From NCBI RefSeq assembly GCF_024741235.1, contig NZ_JANSKA010000003.1, positions 1-64,000 of the forward strand: a DNA stretch of 64,000 nt, read 5' to 3'. This DNA comes from Tractidigestivibacter montrealensis. GTDB lineage: Bacteria > Actinomycetota > Coriobacteriia > Coriobacteriales > Atopobiaceae. A program made the position numbers and the translations under genes. Under the pieces are notes generated by a model. That model worked only from the letters and a program-made list of their open reading frames with translations. It was not told the origin of the DNA and searched no databases. This document shows, piece after piece, positions 1 to 7,427 of this stretch. Numbering within the stretch: position 1 is the first letter of the stretch; each line of letters opens with the position of its first letter.

Positions 1-15
1 GCGAAGTGTGGGAAA

Positions 16-40
16 TCGACAGAGCGAACTGTCGACTTTT
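16..40 (+). terminator. Hairpin with T-run, terminator-like
   Basis: A 7-bp perfect stem TCGACAG (16-22) / CTGTCGA (29-35) with loop AGCGAA is followed by CTTTT. It looks like an intrinsic terminator of a plus-strand gene lying left of the window, but that gene is not visible. Confidence 0.45.
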
Positions 41-66
41 ACTTGACTGAATGCAGGTTGCGCCAA

Positions 67-324
67 GGGGTGGGCACATTGTGCCTACCCCGCCCTGGGG
101 TACGCACAATCTGCGTACCTCCCTCGGCGCTGAAATGGGGGTAGCGAATCGCTACCCCCCGCCAAGCCCAAGGGCCTCCGCCAGCCGGAGACCCCCCGCC
201 CTGGGGCGGGGTATCCACTAGACACCCACCGGCATGGGTACCCACTGAACGGGTATCCTGGCTGGCTTGGGGGGTACGCAAGCCAGCCACCCCCACCAAG
301 GGGCACTCGGCAGCTGAGTACCCC
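67..324. repeat. Cluster of seven 19-25-bp palindromes sharing a GGGGTA...TACCCC frame
   Basis: Units lie at 67-91, 97-121, 137-159, 209-227, 236-258, 270-294 and 300-324, mostly 30-40 bp apart. Each starts with a G-run plus T and ends with A plus a C-run, while the inner bases differ. Inner arms still pair: GGCACA/TGTGCC in unit 1 (12 pairs, one G-T), ACGCA/TGCGT in unit 2, AGCGA/TCGCT in unit 3 (11 of 11), ACTC/GAGT in unit 7. Units 4 and 5 are weaker. Unit 6 keeps only the frame but overlaps an 11-bp inverted repeat (259-269/279-289). Open reading frames here have no family resemblance or ribosome site. Function unknown. Confidence 0.7.
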
Positions 325-633
325 ATGCCCTAAACGCCGCTTAGCCCATGGTCGATAGCAACGCCCCGCCGATTGCATCATTTGGGCTGAAGGAAACCCA
401 CCACCGGCCCCTCCGCTGGGATACAATCGGGGTCGCAGGGGCGCGGACGCCAGATACACCAACCCGCGCCCCCAAGGGCTATGACCCCCTTAGGTGCTTA
501 GGTTTGTAGGGCCGTGCATCTTTGGGGGCTTTTTCGTGGGCGTTCCTCGTAGCCTGGTGCTACGATGTGAGACAGGCGGACGGATTTGGCCCCGTCCCCG
601 AACCCCTGGTCATTCGTGACTGGGAATTCTTCT
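325..633. other. Gene-free stretch with small hairpins
   Basis: No convincing coding region. A 7-bp perfect hairpin TCGTAGC/GCTACGA lies at 547-565. A hairpin near 472-494 pairs CCaAGGG with CCCTTaGG. A TACAAT box at 422-427 resembles a -10 element but has no good -35, so a small RNA running from about 434 to the T-run at 529-533 is only a possibility. Confidence 0.3.
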
Positions 634-670
634 AAGCCCCTGCCTTACTTGCGCGGGGGCTTCGTTTTTC
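634..670 (+). terminator. Intrinsic terminator
   Basis: Stem AAGCCCC (634-640) / GGGGCTT (656-662) is followed by CGTTTTTC. The T-run is on the plus strand. It lies just beyond the end of the minus-strand pseudogene and could serve both directions. Confidence 0.6.
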
Positions 671-694
671 TCCACGGGGCTGCTTGCGCCTCGC

Positions 695-1163
695 CTACCT
701 GTCTCCGCCGAACGTGAGGAACAGCCCGCCGAGCAGGCGGTGGCTGCTGGGCTTGCGCTCCACGGGTGGCCGCTCGGGCCTCTGGTACCTTGCGCCCTTG
801 GCCTCGGCCAGCTCGCGGGCAACGTTCTCCTGGACCTCCTTCCAGCGCTTTTCTGCCTTGGCCTTGGCCTCGGGGGACTCGTAGCTCACGTAGTTGTAGA
901 ACGCGTCCAGGACCTCGCGGAACCCCTTGTCCCCGCCGTGCAGCTGCCGCATCCCGCGCACCCTGGCGAGCTGGCGCTCAAGCTCGGCCTGGTCCTCCCA
1001 CGGGTCGAGCGGGTAGTCGTGCTCCTCGACGGAGAGGACGTGCCAGGAGCTCCCTGCCGTCCGAGAACGCGCTCCAGGTCGACTCGTCGTTCCCGAACAC
1101 GGGCATGCTGCCCTTGCGCGGCTTGGCCTGCTGGTAGCTCTCCCTCATGCTCCTGCTCGCCAT
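695..1163 (-). pseudogene. Frameshifted paralogue of the 1477-2214 gene, lacking the HTH part
   Basis: The start ATG at 1163 has GGAGG five bases upstream, and TTGGTC/TACAAT promoter-like boxes lie near 1250-1223. The first part reads KPRKGSMPVFGN...GRELLA, matching TPRKGSFPLFGN...GQELLA in the intact neighbour. A second frame continues from HVLSVEEHDYP to the C-terminus ERPPVERKPS...LFLTFGGDR. About 65 bases are missing at the joint, where the intact gene has two copies of TCCTGGCA (1799-1806 and 1864-1871); the broken copy keeps one. A deletion between these direct repeats explains the frameshift. No HTH region precedes it, so this copy was already shorter. Function unknown. Confidence 0.75.
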
Positions 1164-1476
1164 GGTGGCCTCCGTTCCGTGTGGCCCGGGGCAGCAGCAG
1201 CCGTTGCCCAGGCCGTCGTTTGCCCAGATTGTACCCGCAGCCTACAGCCGACCAATCCACTTGCGCGACGTCTGCAGCCGTTCGGTTTGGCCCTGGCCAG
1301 CATCACCGTCACTCACCCCAACGGAGCCTCTCGCCTAGGCATCAATTGAGCCCAACCAGGCGCGCCCTTATCATGAACGTGAACATACATGCCGGTAGGC
1401 AAGGACGGTCATGGATGGACCGAGTGCCGCAGTGCTGGTTGCGGTGCGTAGGCGGGCGATACGATTGGAGCAAGGT

Positions 1477-2214
1477 ATGGACACCAACTCGTGCGTACAC
1501 CACATGCTTGACAAGGCCGGTCTGTCTCCGAATGCCGCATGCCAATCGATGGGGAGAGCAAACGGCTATGTGGACCAGTCCCTCAAGCGCAGGGGCGGCA
1601 TAGGCGCACCGACGCTGGCGGAGATAGCCCAGGCGTGCGGTTACGAGCTACAGCTCGTAGGGCGAGGAGAGACGCTACGCATAGATCCAGCACCCGCGAG
1701 CGAAGCCGAGAACACGCAGAAGACGCCACGCAAAGGCAGCTTTCCACTCTTTGGCAATCCAAGCGTCACATGGGATCCGTTCAGAGATGGCCAGGAGCTC
1801 CTGGCAATTACGGAGCCATACGAATCCCCCACGTTCTACCACGTCGGGCAGCACGAGGACGGTTCCTGGCACGTCCTCTCCGTCGAGAAACACGACTATG
1901 CACAAGAGGGAGAAGAGTCGCTTGAGGCGCAGCTAGCGCGAGTCAGAAAGATGCGCAGGCTCCAACCGGGAGACAAGGGACGCGGAGAGGTCATAGACTC
2001 CCTGCTTCACTACGTCTACGACGAGTCCCCCGAGGCAAAAGCAAAGGCCGAGGAGCGCTGGAAGAGGAACCAGGCCGAGGCGGTGCGCATCCTCGCCGAG
2101 GCCAAGAACGCAAAGTACAAGAAGCCCGAGAGGCCACCCGTCGAGCGCAAGCCCAGCAAGAAGGGGCCCAAGTTCTTCACGGGGCTCTTCATCACGTTCG
2201 GGGGAGACAAGTAA
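1477..2214 (+). CDS. XRE-type helix-turn-helix protein with unrecognised C-terminal domain
   Basis: 245 residues from the ATG at 1477, chosen because GGAG sits six bases upstream; the in-frame extension to 1411 has no ribosome site. Residues 1-65 look like an XRE-type HTH (LDKAGLSPNAACQSMGRANGYVDQSL, then TLAEIAQACGYEL), so DNA binding is likely. Residues from about 85 on (TPRKGSFPLFGN..., EESLEAQLARVRKMRRL..., a charged helix rich in EAKAKAEERW, then ERPPVERKP and a hydrophobic end LFITFGGDK) match the broken paralogue at 695-1163 but no family I recognise. The two copies are divergently arranged. A regulator of unknown target is the safest call. Confidence 0.65.
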   Translation: MDTNSCVHHMLDKAGLSPNAACQSMGRANGYVDQSLKRRGGIGAPTLAEIAQACGYELQLVGRGETLRIDPAPASEAENTQKTPRKGSFPLFGNPSVTWDPFRDGQELLAITEPYESPTFYHVGQHEDGSWHVLSVEKHDYAQEGEESLEAQLARVRKMRRLQPGDKGRGEVIDSLLHYVYDESPEAKAKAEERWKRNQAEAVRILAEAKNAKYKKPERPPVERKPSKKGPKFFTGLFITFGGDK

Positions 2215-2244
2215 CGCCCGCAAAACCTTGCCCTACGTACTTCT

Positions 2245-2300
2245 CGCCAAAACGACCCGCGACGCACAGGCGCCGCGGGCCGCAACATTGTCGTTCGGCG
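2245..2300. terminator. Inverted repeat between convergent genes; possible member of the CAGG-centred hairpin set
   Basis: Arms CGCCAAAACGAC (2245-2256) and GTCGTTCGGCG (2290-2300), with an inner CCCGCG/CGCGGG pair, lie between the convergent ends at 2214 and 2326. CAGG (2267-2270) is close to its centre. It may be a bidirectional terminator, though no clear T-run follows. Confidence 0.5.
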
Positions 2301-2325
2301 GCAAACTTGGAACTGACCGTCTTCC

Positions 2326-3531
2326 CTACTCCGCCAGCTTCGCCACAATAGCAGCGGAAAGGGCATCGATCTGCTCAAGCGCGCCCTCGTCCACCGCGGA
2401 AGTCACATGCACCTCGGGGTCGAGCACCTCCATGCCCTTCATGCGCTGGATGGCGTCGAGCATGAGCGAGCCCGCCTGCGGCGCCCACGAGCCGTTGTAG
2501 ATAACGCCGACGGTGCGGTTCTTCATCGCGTGGGCGTTGAGGTCCTCGAGAAGCTCGCGCATGCCGTCGAAGATGCCCATGTTGTACGTGGCAGAGGCAA
2601 AGACCAGCACCGGCGAGCGGAAGGACTGCGAGACCATCTCGGAAACAGGGGTCTTGGAGACGTCGTAGACGCGAACGTCGTGCACGCCCGCCTCGGCAAG
2701 CTTGGTCGAGAGGATGTCCGCCGCGTTGGCGGTACCGCCGTAGATGGAGCCGTAGAAGATGGCAACGGACTTGTCCTCGGGCTCGTAGGCGGCCCACTTC
2801 TGGTAGCGGGAGAGAATCTGGTCAAAGTCGCGGCGCCAGATGTGCGCGTGCAGCGGCGCGATCTCCTTGATGTCCAGCTTGGAGGCCTTCTTAAGCAGCG
2901 ACGTCACCTGCAGGCCGTACTTGCCCACGATGTTCGTGTAGTAGCGGCGCGCCTCGTCCGCCCAGTCGCGCTCCCAGTCGACCTCGTCGGCAAAGATGGC
3001 GCCACCGGTGGCGCCAAACGCACCAAAGGCGTCTGCCGAGAAGAGCGTGCCCGTGAGCTGGTCAAAGCTCACCATGACCTCCGGCCAGTGGACCATGGGG
3101 GCGAGGACAAACTGCAGCGTGTGGCGGCCAAGCGAGAGGGTGTCGCCCTCCTTGACCTTGATGGCGTGCGGCGTGGGGTCAAAGCCATGGAACTGGCGGA
3201 CAAGGTCGAAGGCCTTGGAGGTGCCGACGAGCTTGAGGTTGGGCCACCTGCGGACAAGGTCGGGGATGACGGCGCAGTGGTCGGGCTCCATGTGGTCAAT
3301 CACCAGGTAGTCCAGGGGACGGCCGTCCAGGACGTGGGCAAGGTTCTCCTCGAACTGGCGCGAGACGGCCTCATCCACGCCGTCGAGCAGGCAGGTCTTC
3401 TCGTCCATGATGAGGTAGTTGTTGTATGACATGCCGTTTGGCACGGGATAGGTGTTCTCGAACAGCTGAATCCTGCGATCAGACGCACCCAGCCACCAGG
3501 TGTCCTCGCAAATCACGCGCACGTTGTACAT
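2326..3531 (-). CDS. Flavodiiron protein (FprA / rubredoxin:oxygen oxidoreductase family)
   Basis: 401 residues, the usual length for a flavodiiron protein. The ATG at 3531 follows GGGAGAGCA; the longer frame has no ribosome site. The N-terminal metallo-beta-lactamase domain holds the diiron motif H80-x-E82-x-D84-H85 (HMEPDHCA), then VHWPEVM and the late ligand region HAHIWRR. From about residue 255 a flavodoxin domain begins (VAIFYGSIYGGTANAA, FASATYNMG). The family reduces O2 to water or NO to N2O with electrons from rubredoxin or related donors, protecting anaerobes. No rubredoxin or NADH oxidoreductase domain is fused, so the electron donor is not visible here. O2 versus NO preference cannot be read from the sequence. 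Confidence 0.9.
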   Translation of the reverse strand: MYNVRVICEDTWWLGASDRRIQLFENTYPVPNGMSYNNYLIMDEKTCLLDGVDEAVSRQFEENLAHVLDGRPLDYLVIDHMEPDHCAVIPDLVRRWPNLKLVGTSKAFDLVRQFHGFDPTPHAIKVKEGDTLSLGRHTLQFVLAPMVHWPEVMVSFDQLTGTLFSADAFGAFGATGGAIFADEVDWERDWADEARRYYTNIVGKYGLQVTSLLKKASKLDIKEIAPLHAHIWRRDFDQILSRYQKWAAYEPEDKSVAIFYGSIYGGTANAADILSTKLAEAGVHDVRVYDVSKTPVSEMVSQSFRSPVLVFASATYNMGIFDGMRELLEDLNAHAMKNRTVGVIYNGSWAPQAGSLMLDAIQRMKGMEVLDPEVHVTSAVDEGALEQIDALSAAIVAKLAE

Positions 3532-3597
3532 TGCTCTCCCTTCGCCCGCCTCCGGGCTGCGCGGGCGGCGCTTTGCCACCCGACTACCACGTCCACA

Positions 3598-3631
3598 CCA
3601 AACGCCCCGCGCGACACGCCGGGGCGTTTGG
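3598..3631 (-). terminator. Strong hairpin between DUF2207 gene and flavodiiron gene
   Basis: Perfect 12-bp arms CCAAACGCCCCG (3598-3609) and CGGGGCGTTTGG (3620-3631) with a 10-base loop. It follows the end of the minus-strand gene at 3793 and precedes the flavodiiron gene. No T-run follows, so it may be a weak terminator or an RNA-stabilising hairpin. Confidence 0.45.
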
Positions 3632-3792
3632 CAAGCGCTTTCATAGACCGCTCTGATGATATTCGATTCCACGAAGCTGCGCGCCGGGGGAGCCGAGAGA
3701 ACCGCAAAGTCGTACGAGGGCGAGGCCGTTCGTTGGGTTCCGGAACCTGCATGGGCGCGAAGTCTCGAGCTGCGGCTCAGCGGTCGCCGACG

Positions 3793-5802
3793 CTAAAACG
3801 CACCGCCACCGCCGCCGCCGCCAAAGCCGCCGCCTCCACCGGAGGAGAAGCCACCTCCCCCACCGCTGCCACTGGCGTCGACCGAGTTGGCGATTGCCGC
3901 CACAGAGGCGTCGTGAATGGCACCGCTGAAGACATCCGCGGGAGAGCCCATGCCCGAGTGGTCAACGTAGTACCAGTAGTAAGCCGGAATGAAGTCCGGA
4001 TCGTCGATGAGCTCCGGCATGGCAACCTTGAGCTGCTCGATGACCTTGTCCGCAACGCCGAGCGCCACCGCCATCACCAGCAGGCGGTTCCAGAGGATGA
4101 CGTCGCTCGGCACCGCCTCGTCCAGGCGGGTGAACTCCTGGAGCCAGCGCTTGAGGGCCAGGACCTTGGCCTTTGTCTCGACCCCCTCGACGCTAATGTC
4201 CTTGAAGAACCTGTCGCTGAGCAGGAACAGCGAAATACCGCCGCTTGCGCCGCAGACCGCGGTGACGCCAAGTGCGAGAAGGATGTCGGCCTCGAACATG
4301 ATGCCAACAACGAACAGTTCCAGGAATGCCGCAAGGATGGAGAACGCACCAAGCCCAACGGCAAGCCCGTGGCCCGTCCCCTTGAGAGAGCCGTTGCCCG
4401 CGAAGCGCTTGAGGTACTCAACCCTGATCGAGGACTGCCAGGACTCGTAGGCGTCCGAATACGCCTCTGGCGAGGACTTTGCGTACTTCTTGATGGCCGA
4501 GAAGTACAAGGCGGGCTCGCTTCCGGTGTACGAGGGGTCGTTAGGCGCCTGTATCCTGCGCGCAACGCGGTGGAAGAGGAATTCCACGGCAGCCTCGTCC
4601 GCGCGCCTGGCGGACTTGCACTCCGCGGGCGTGCCAAAGGTCCCCTGGGGGATTGGCCCCACAATCGACGCCCGGTAGTCATCGAACTGCTTGGAGCCGA
4701 GCATCTTCTTCTTGCTCACCTTGACCTTGTCAAGCTGCACGGCGTGCTCATCGGTAAGGCGCATGAGCGAGGCGGTGAGGCCATCGGGGCCAGGGTCCTC
4801 GCCGGTGGCGAGCATGGCGAGAACAACTGGGTGGTCGCCCGTGGGCACGTCGCGGAAGTACTTGTCGTCAAACTGCGCAGTGTGCGAGGCCTTGTAGCGA
4901 CGCCTTGCGATGACGGTTGCAACGATAGCCGCCACGGCAACGGCCAGGCAGACCCCTGTGACCCCATACACAGCCGCACGTGCCGCGGCGCGACGTGCGT
5001 TTGCGTCATCGGCGTTCTTCTGCTCCTCCGCAAGGATGGAACTGAGCACCGTCCCCGAGGTCTCTGGACAATCGGAGATCCAGCTTGCAGGGAAAGTGAT
5101 GCGCGCCTCGGCGTACTCGCTGGTGCCGACGCCCGGCACGGAATAGACTACGTCGTTCCCGTCGAACGCAAGGCTTGCGTCCAGGGGGCCGTGCCCCCAT
5201 GCCCGCACGTTGTCGCCACCCACCACGGACTCTCCGCTTGGCACCGGCAGGTGGATGGTGCAGGTAACGTTTTGCGACTCCACGTCCCAGCCGTCAGAGA
5301 CAAACTTCCAATACAGCTCACCCGTATCCGACCAGCGCGTGGCAATACCATCGGCAAAATAGGACACGTAGAACTGCACCGTTGTGTCACTCTGGGCAGA
5401 GTAGAGCTTGATCTGCAGGTAGGAACCCTCGTCCGTGATGGAGTATGTCTCGTTGGCGCCAGAGCTGGACTGCGTAAAGGAGCGGGCGTTGCCGTTCTCG
5501 ACAATACCGGCATCCAGCACCTGGACGCTCACCGTGCGCCCGTTTGAGCTGTTCTCCCCCTTGGGAATCTCCCAGTAGACGCCATGGAAGTCCCCGCTGA
5601 AGTCGAAGGTTCGCACTTCGGTCACGGTAAGACCACCCGACGTGTCCAGCGTCGCGTCTATGTCCGTCTGGTCCATGCTGTAGTCATCCGCATGCGCGGG
5701 CGTGACGCCAAGCACAAGAGCAAAGAGCAGGGCCAGGAGCGGAAGCACGAGAAGCGCAGGCCGACGGCGCCGAAGGACGCCGGCGGGGTGCCGGTTACTC
5801 AT
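3793..5802 (-). CDS. DUF2207 family membrane protein with Gly-rich tail
   Basis: 669 residues from the ATG at 5802, preceded by GGGGGATTCT; this start gives a clean signal peptide (RRRR then a hydrophobic stretch, cleavage near AHA-DDY at about 38). An extracytoplasmic domain of about 240 residues follows (TLDTSGGLTVTEVRTFDFSG...GVYWEIP), then a membrane segment near 290-310 (VYGVTGVCLAVAVAAIVATV), a cytoplasmic part, two more hydrophobic segments around 490-545, and a C-terminus made almost only of Gly, Ser and Phe. This order is typical of the DUF2207 family, common in Gram-positive bacteria and of unknown function. It stands alone: the Tad operon ends 73 bp before it. Confidence 0.85.
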   Translation of the reverse strand: MSNRHPAGVLRRRRPALLVLPLLALLFALVLGVTPAHADDYSMDQTDIDATLDTSGGLTVTEVRTFDFSGDFHGVYWEIPKGENSSNGRTVSVQVLDAGIVENGNARSFTQSSSGANETYSITDEGSYLQIKLYSAQSDTTVQFYVSYFADGIATRWSDTGELYWKFVSDGWDVESQNVTCTIHLPVPSGESVVGGDNVRAWGHGPLDASLAFDGNDVVYSVPGVGTSEYAEARITFPASWISDCPETSGTVLSSILAEEQKNADDANARRAAARAAVYGVTGVCLAVAVAAIVATVIARRRYKASHTAQFDDKYFRDVPTGDHPVVLAMLATGEDPGPDGLTASLMRLTDEHAVQLDKVKVSKKKMLGSKQFDDYRASIVGPIPQGTFGTPAECKSARRADEAAVEFLFHRVARRIQAPNDPSYTGSEPALYFSAIKKYAKSSPEAYSDAYESWQSSIRVEYLKRFAGNGSLKGTGHGLAVGLGAFSILAAFLELFVVGIMFEADILLALGVTAVCGASGGISLFLLSDRFFKDISVEGVETKAKVLALKRWLQEFTRLDEAVPSDVILWNRLLVMAVALGVADKVIEQLKVAMPELIDDPDFIPAYYWYYVDHSGMGSPADVFSGAIHDASVAAIANSVDASGSGGGGGFSSGGGGGFGGGGGGGAF

Positions 5803-5875
5803 AGAATCCCCCAATGGACGGTTGTGGAAGACCTTGTGGTATCGCGGTCCCAGAATACCAGAGCAGGACTCATGC

Positions 5876-6502
5876 CTAGGCCCGCACCGGCGTGGCGAAG
5901 GCGCCGCAGATGGAGACCGTCCAGCCAAGGGGGACGAGAACCTCTCCCCTCACCTCCCTCCCGGAGAACATCGCGGGGTTGGTGGCCCCCAAATCTATGA
6001 CGCGCATGCCCTCCTCGCCATCCTGCGCGGGAAGTATCCGAACGTGCGAGCGGGACACGGCACGCGAGCGGAGCACAACGTCGCACGTCTGATCACGACC
6101 TATGACCAGGCCCTCATTGGGTATGGGAAGCCTTACCTCCATGGAGGGCGTACGCACCCAGCAGAGCACCTCACGGGAGGACGGCTGGGTTTCTGGGCTT
6201 GATGCGGCCATGGCGATTGCCTCATTGCCAACGCCCGAGAGGTCAAGCGTGTCGTCCTCCCAGCCGGACTCGGCAGGGGGCAGCCCCACATCCCAGAGGA
6301 ACGGCTCGTCTTCCACAAGCCCTGGCAGCGCGGGCTCCTCGGCAACAGAAGCCGACTCCTCCGTCTTGGGCGCAGCTGGGCCAGCCGGTGCCGGAACGTC
6401 CCTCGCGGACGGAAACTCGTAGAGGCAGCCGTAGCAGACGCGCATGTCGGCAAAGAGCTCCTCCCCGCAGCGCGGGCACACCTTGGTCGCGTACTCTTTC
6501 AT
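5876..6502 (-). CDS. Zinc-ribbon and FHA domain protein, last gene of the Tad operon
   Basis: 208 residues. The ATG at 6502 overlaps the upstream stop by four bases (ATGA). An N-terminal zinc ribbon has two Cys pairs (CPRCGEEL...CYGC, residues 8-24), followed by an acidic, Pro/Ala-rich linker. The C-terminal third is a forkhead-associated domain with GLVIGRDQTCDVVLRSRAVSRSHVRI and a later GATNPAMFSG. FHA domains bind phosphothreonine, so the protein may link pilus assembly to Ser/Thr kinase signalling; no kinase is in the window. Involvement in the pilus is inferred only from operon position. Confidence 0.8.
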   Translation of the reverse strand: MKEYATKVCPRCGEELFADMRVCYGCLYEFPSARDVPAPAGPAAPKTEESASVAEEPALPGLVEDEPFLWDVGLPPAESGWEDDTLDLSGVGNEAIAMAASSPETQPSSREVLCWVRTPSMEVRLPIPNEGLVIGRDQTCDVVLRSRAVSRSHVRILPAQDGEEGMRVIDLGATNPAMFSGREVRGEVLVPLGWTVSICGAFATPVRA

Positions 6503-6921
6503 GACCCAGCCACCTCCCCCACCGGCTCGGGGAGCGCAGCGCATGGTTGCGCCGATCGCTCCGGCTCAAACAAAAGCGAGGTCACGCGCAGTGTCTCTCC
6601 CACAATTGGCCACAGGCAGGGACTTGCCGGGCGCTCGAAGGCGCAGAACGCCGCAGCGTGGGAGAAGACGCGACATGGCGGCAGCGCCCGCTCGGAGGCA
6701 AGCACCTCTCCGCGACTGCCCACAAGGGCCACGTCTATGGGATATGCCATCCCGTACGTGTGGATAAAACCGCACCTCATGAGCACCACAGGCTGGGTGG
6801 ATGGCCCGGTGCCGAGCAGCCCCACGAGCCGCTCGAACCAGGACGAGAGAACCCTGAACCCCAGAGTGGGAGAGTCCTTCTCGACCGCCGGGCTCTCTAT
6901 TTGGACGAACATCCACCTCAT
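6499..6921 (-). CDS. DUF192 family protein in the Tad operon
   Basis: 140 residues; start ATG at 6921 overlaps the upstream stop in TGATG. The core FERLVGLLGT...LMRCGFIHTYGMAYPIDVALVGSRGEVLA and the following PPCRV match the DUF192 pattern (Gly-Leu-hydrophobic start, then a Met-xx-Asp core). The family is widespread and of unknown biochemical role. Here it sits between a TadE-like pseudopilin and the FHA protein. No signal peptide is seen, so it is probably cytoplasmic. Confidence 0.8.
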   Translation of the reverse strand: MRWMFVQIESPAVEKDSPTLGFRVLSSWFERLVGLLGTGPSTQPVVLMRCGFIHTYGMAYPIDVALVGSRGEVLASERALPPCRVFSHAAAFCAFERPASPCLWPIVGETLRVTSLLFEPERSAQPCAALPEPVGEVAGS

Positions 6922-7427
6922 CAGACCACCACCCCCGGACGATACCTATCGATGACAAGCGTCCGCTCGTGCCGCAGCTCAAGCGGCGCGGAATACGTGA
7001 TGCCCGGAAGCCGAAGCTCCCTGGGCCACGGCCTAAACACCAACGTGCAGGTGTAGCGCGTGAGAAGAGGCGCCACAGAGAGCAGACTCTCGCCCTCCCC
7101 AGCCGAGACGCGCTCTGTCCTCACCTCGACATCGCAGGAACCCTCACGGCCAAGCGCCGCGCGAATCGCATCCTCGACCGCAGCAACGGATGCCGTCACG
7201 TTCTGCTCGCCTGCGGGAGAGACACCCTCGGCAATGACCTCGTCCAAGCTCAGACGGTCAAAGGCCGCGCAGGCGTCGACGAACTCCATGAGGTTCGCCA
7301 CGATCAGGGCAACCACGATGACCACGGGCACCAGCACGGCAAGTTCCACGGTCATCTGTCCGGATTGCATCCCCTCGCGCCCGTGGCACCACCGGCGCCA
7401 AGCCGCCGCCACCCCAAGGCCACTCAT
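6921..7427 (-). CDS. TadE-like minor pseudopilin (third)
   Basis: 168 residues from the ATG at 7427, which overlaps the upstream stop (ATGA). After a short basic leader comes the type IV-like prepilin signature SGQMTVELAVLVPVVIVVALIVAN: Gly before the cleavage point, Glu at mature position 5, and a hydrophobic helix. The rest is a small extracellular domain. TadE-type proteins are processed by a TadV-like prepilin peptidase (none in this window) and are needed for Flp pilus assembly. Cleavage would follow the Gly before QMTVEL. Confidence 0.8.
   Translation of the reverse strand: MSGLGVAAAWRRWCHGREGMQSGQMTVELAVLVPVVIVVALIVANLMEFVDACAAFDRLSLDEVIAEGVSPAGEQNVTASVAAVEDAIRAALGREGSCDVEVRTERVSAGEGESLLSVAPLLTRYTCTLVFRPWPRELRLPGITYSAPLELRHERTLVIDRYRPGVVV

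Noticed and set aside
67-324. Palindrome cluster considered as a CRISPR or iteron array
   Set aside because: No constant repeat longer than the short outer frame, uneven spacing, and no cas or rep gene nearby.
1411-1476. Longer N-terminus for the XRE-type protein
   Set aside because: No ribosome site at 1411, whereas GGAG precedes the ATG at 1477, where HTH homology begins.
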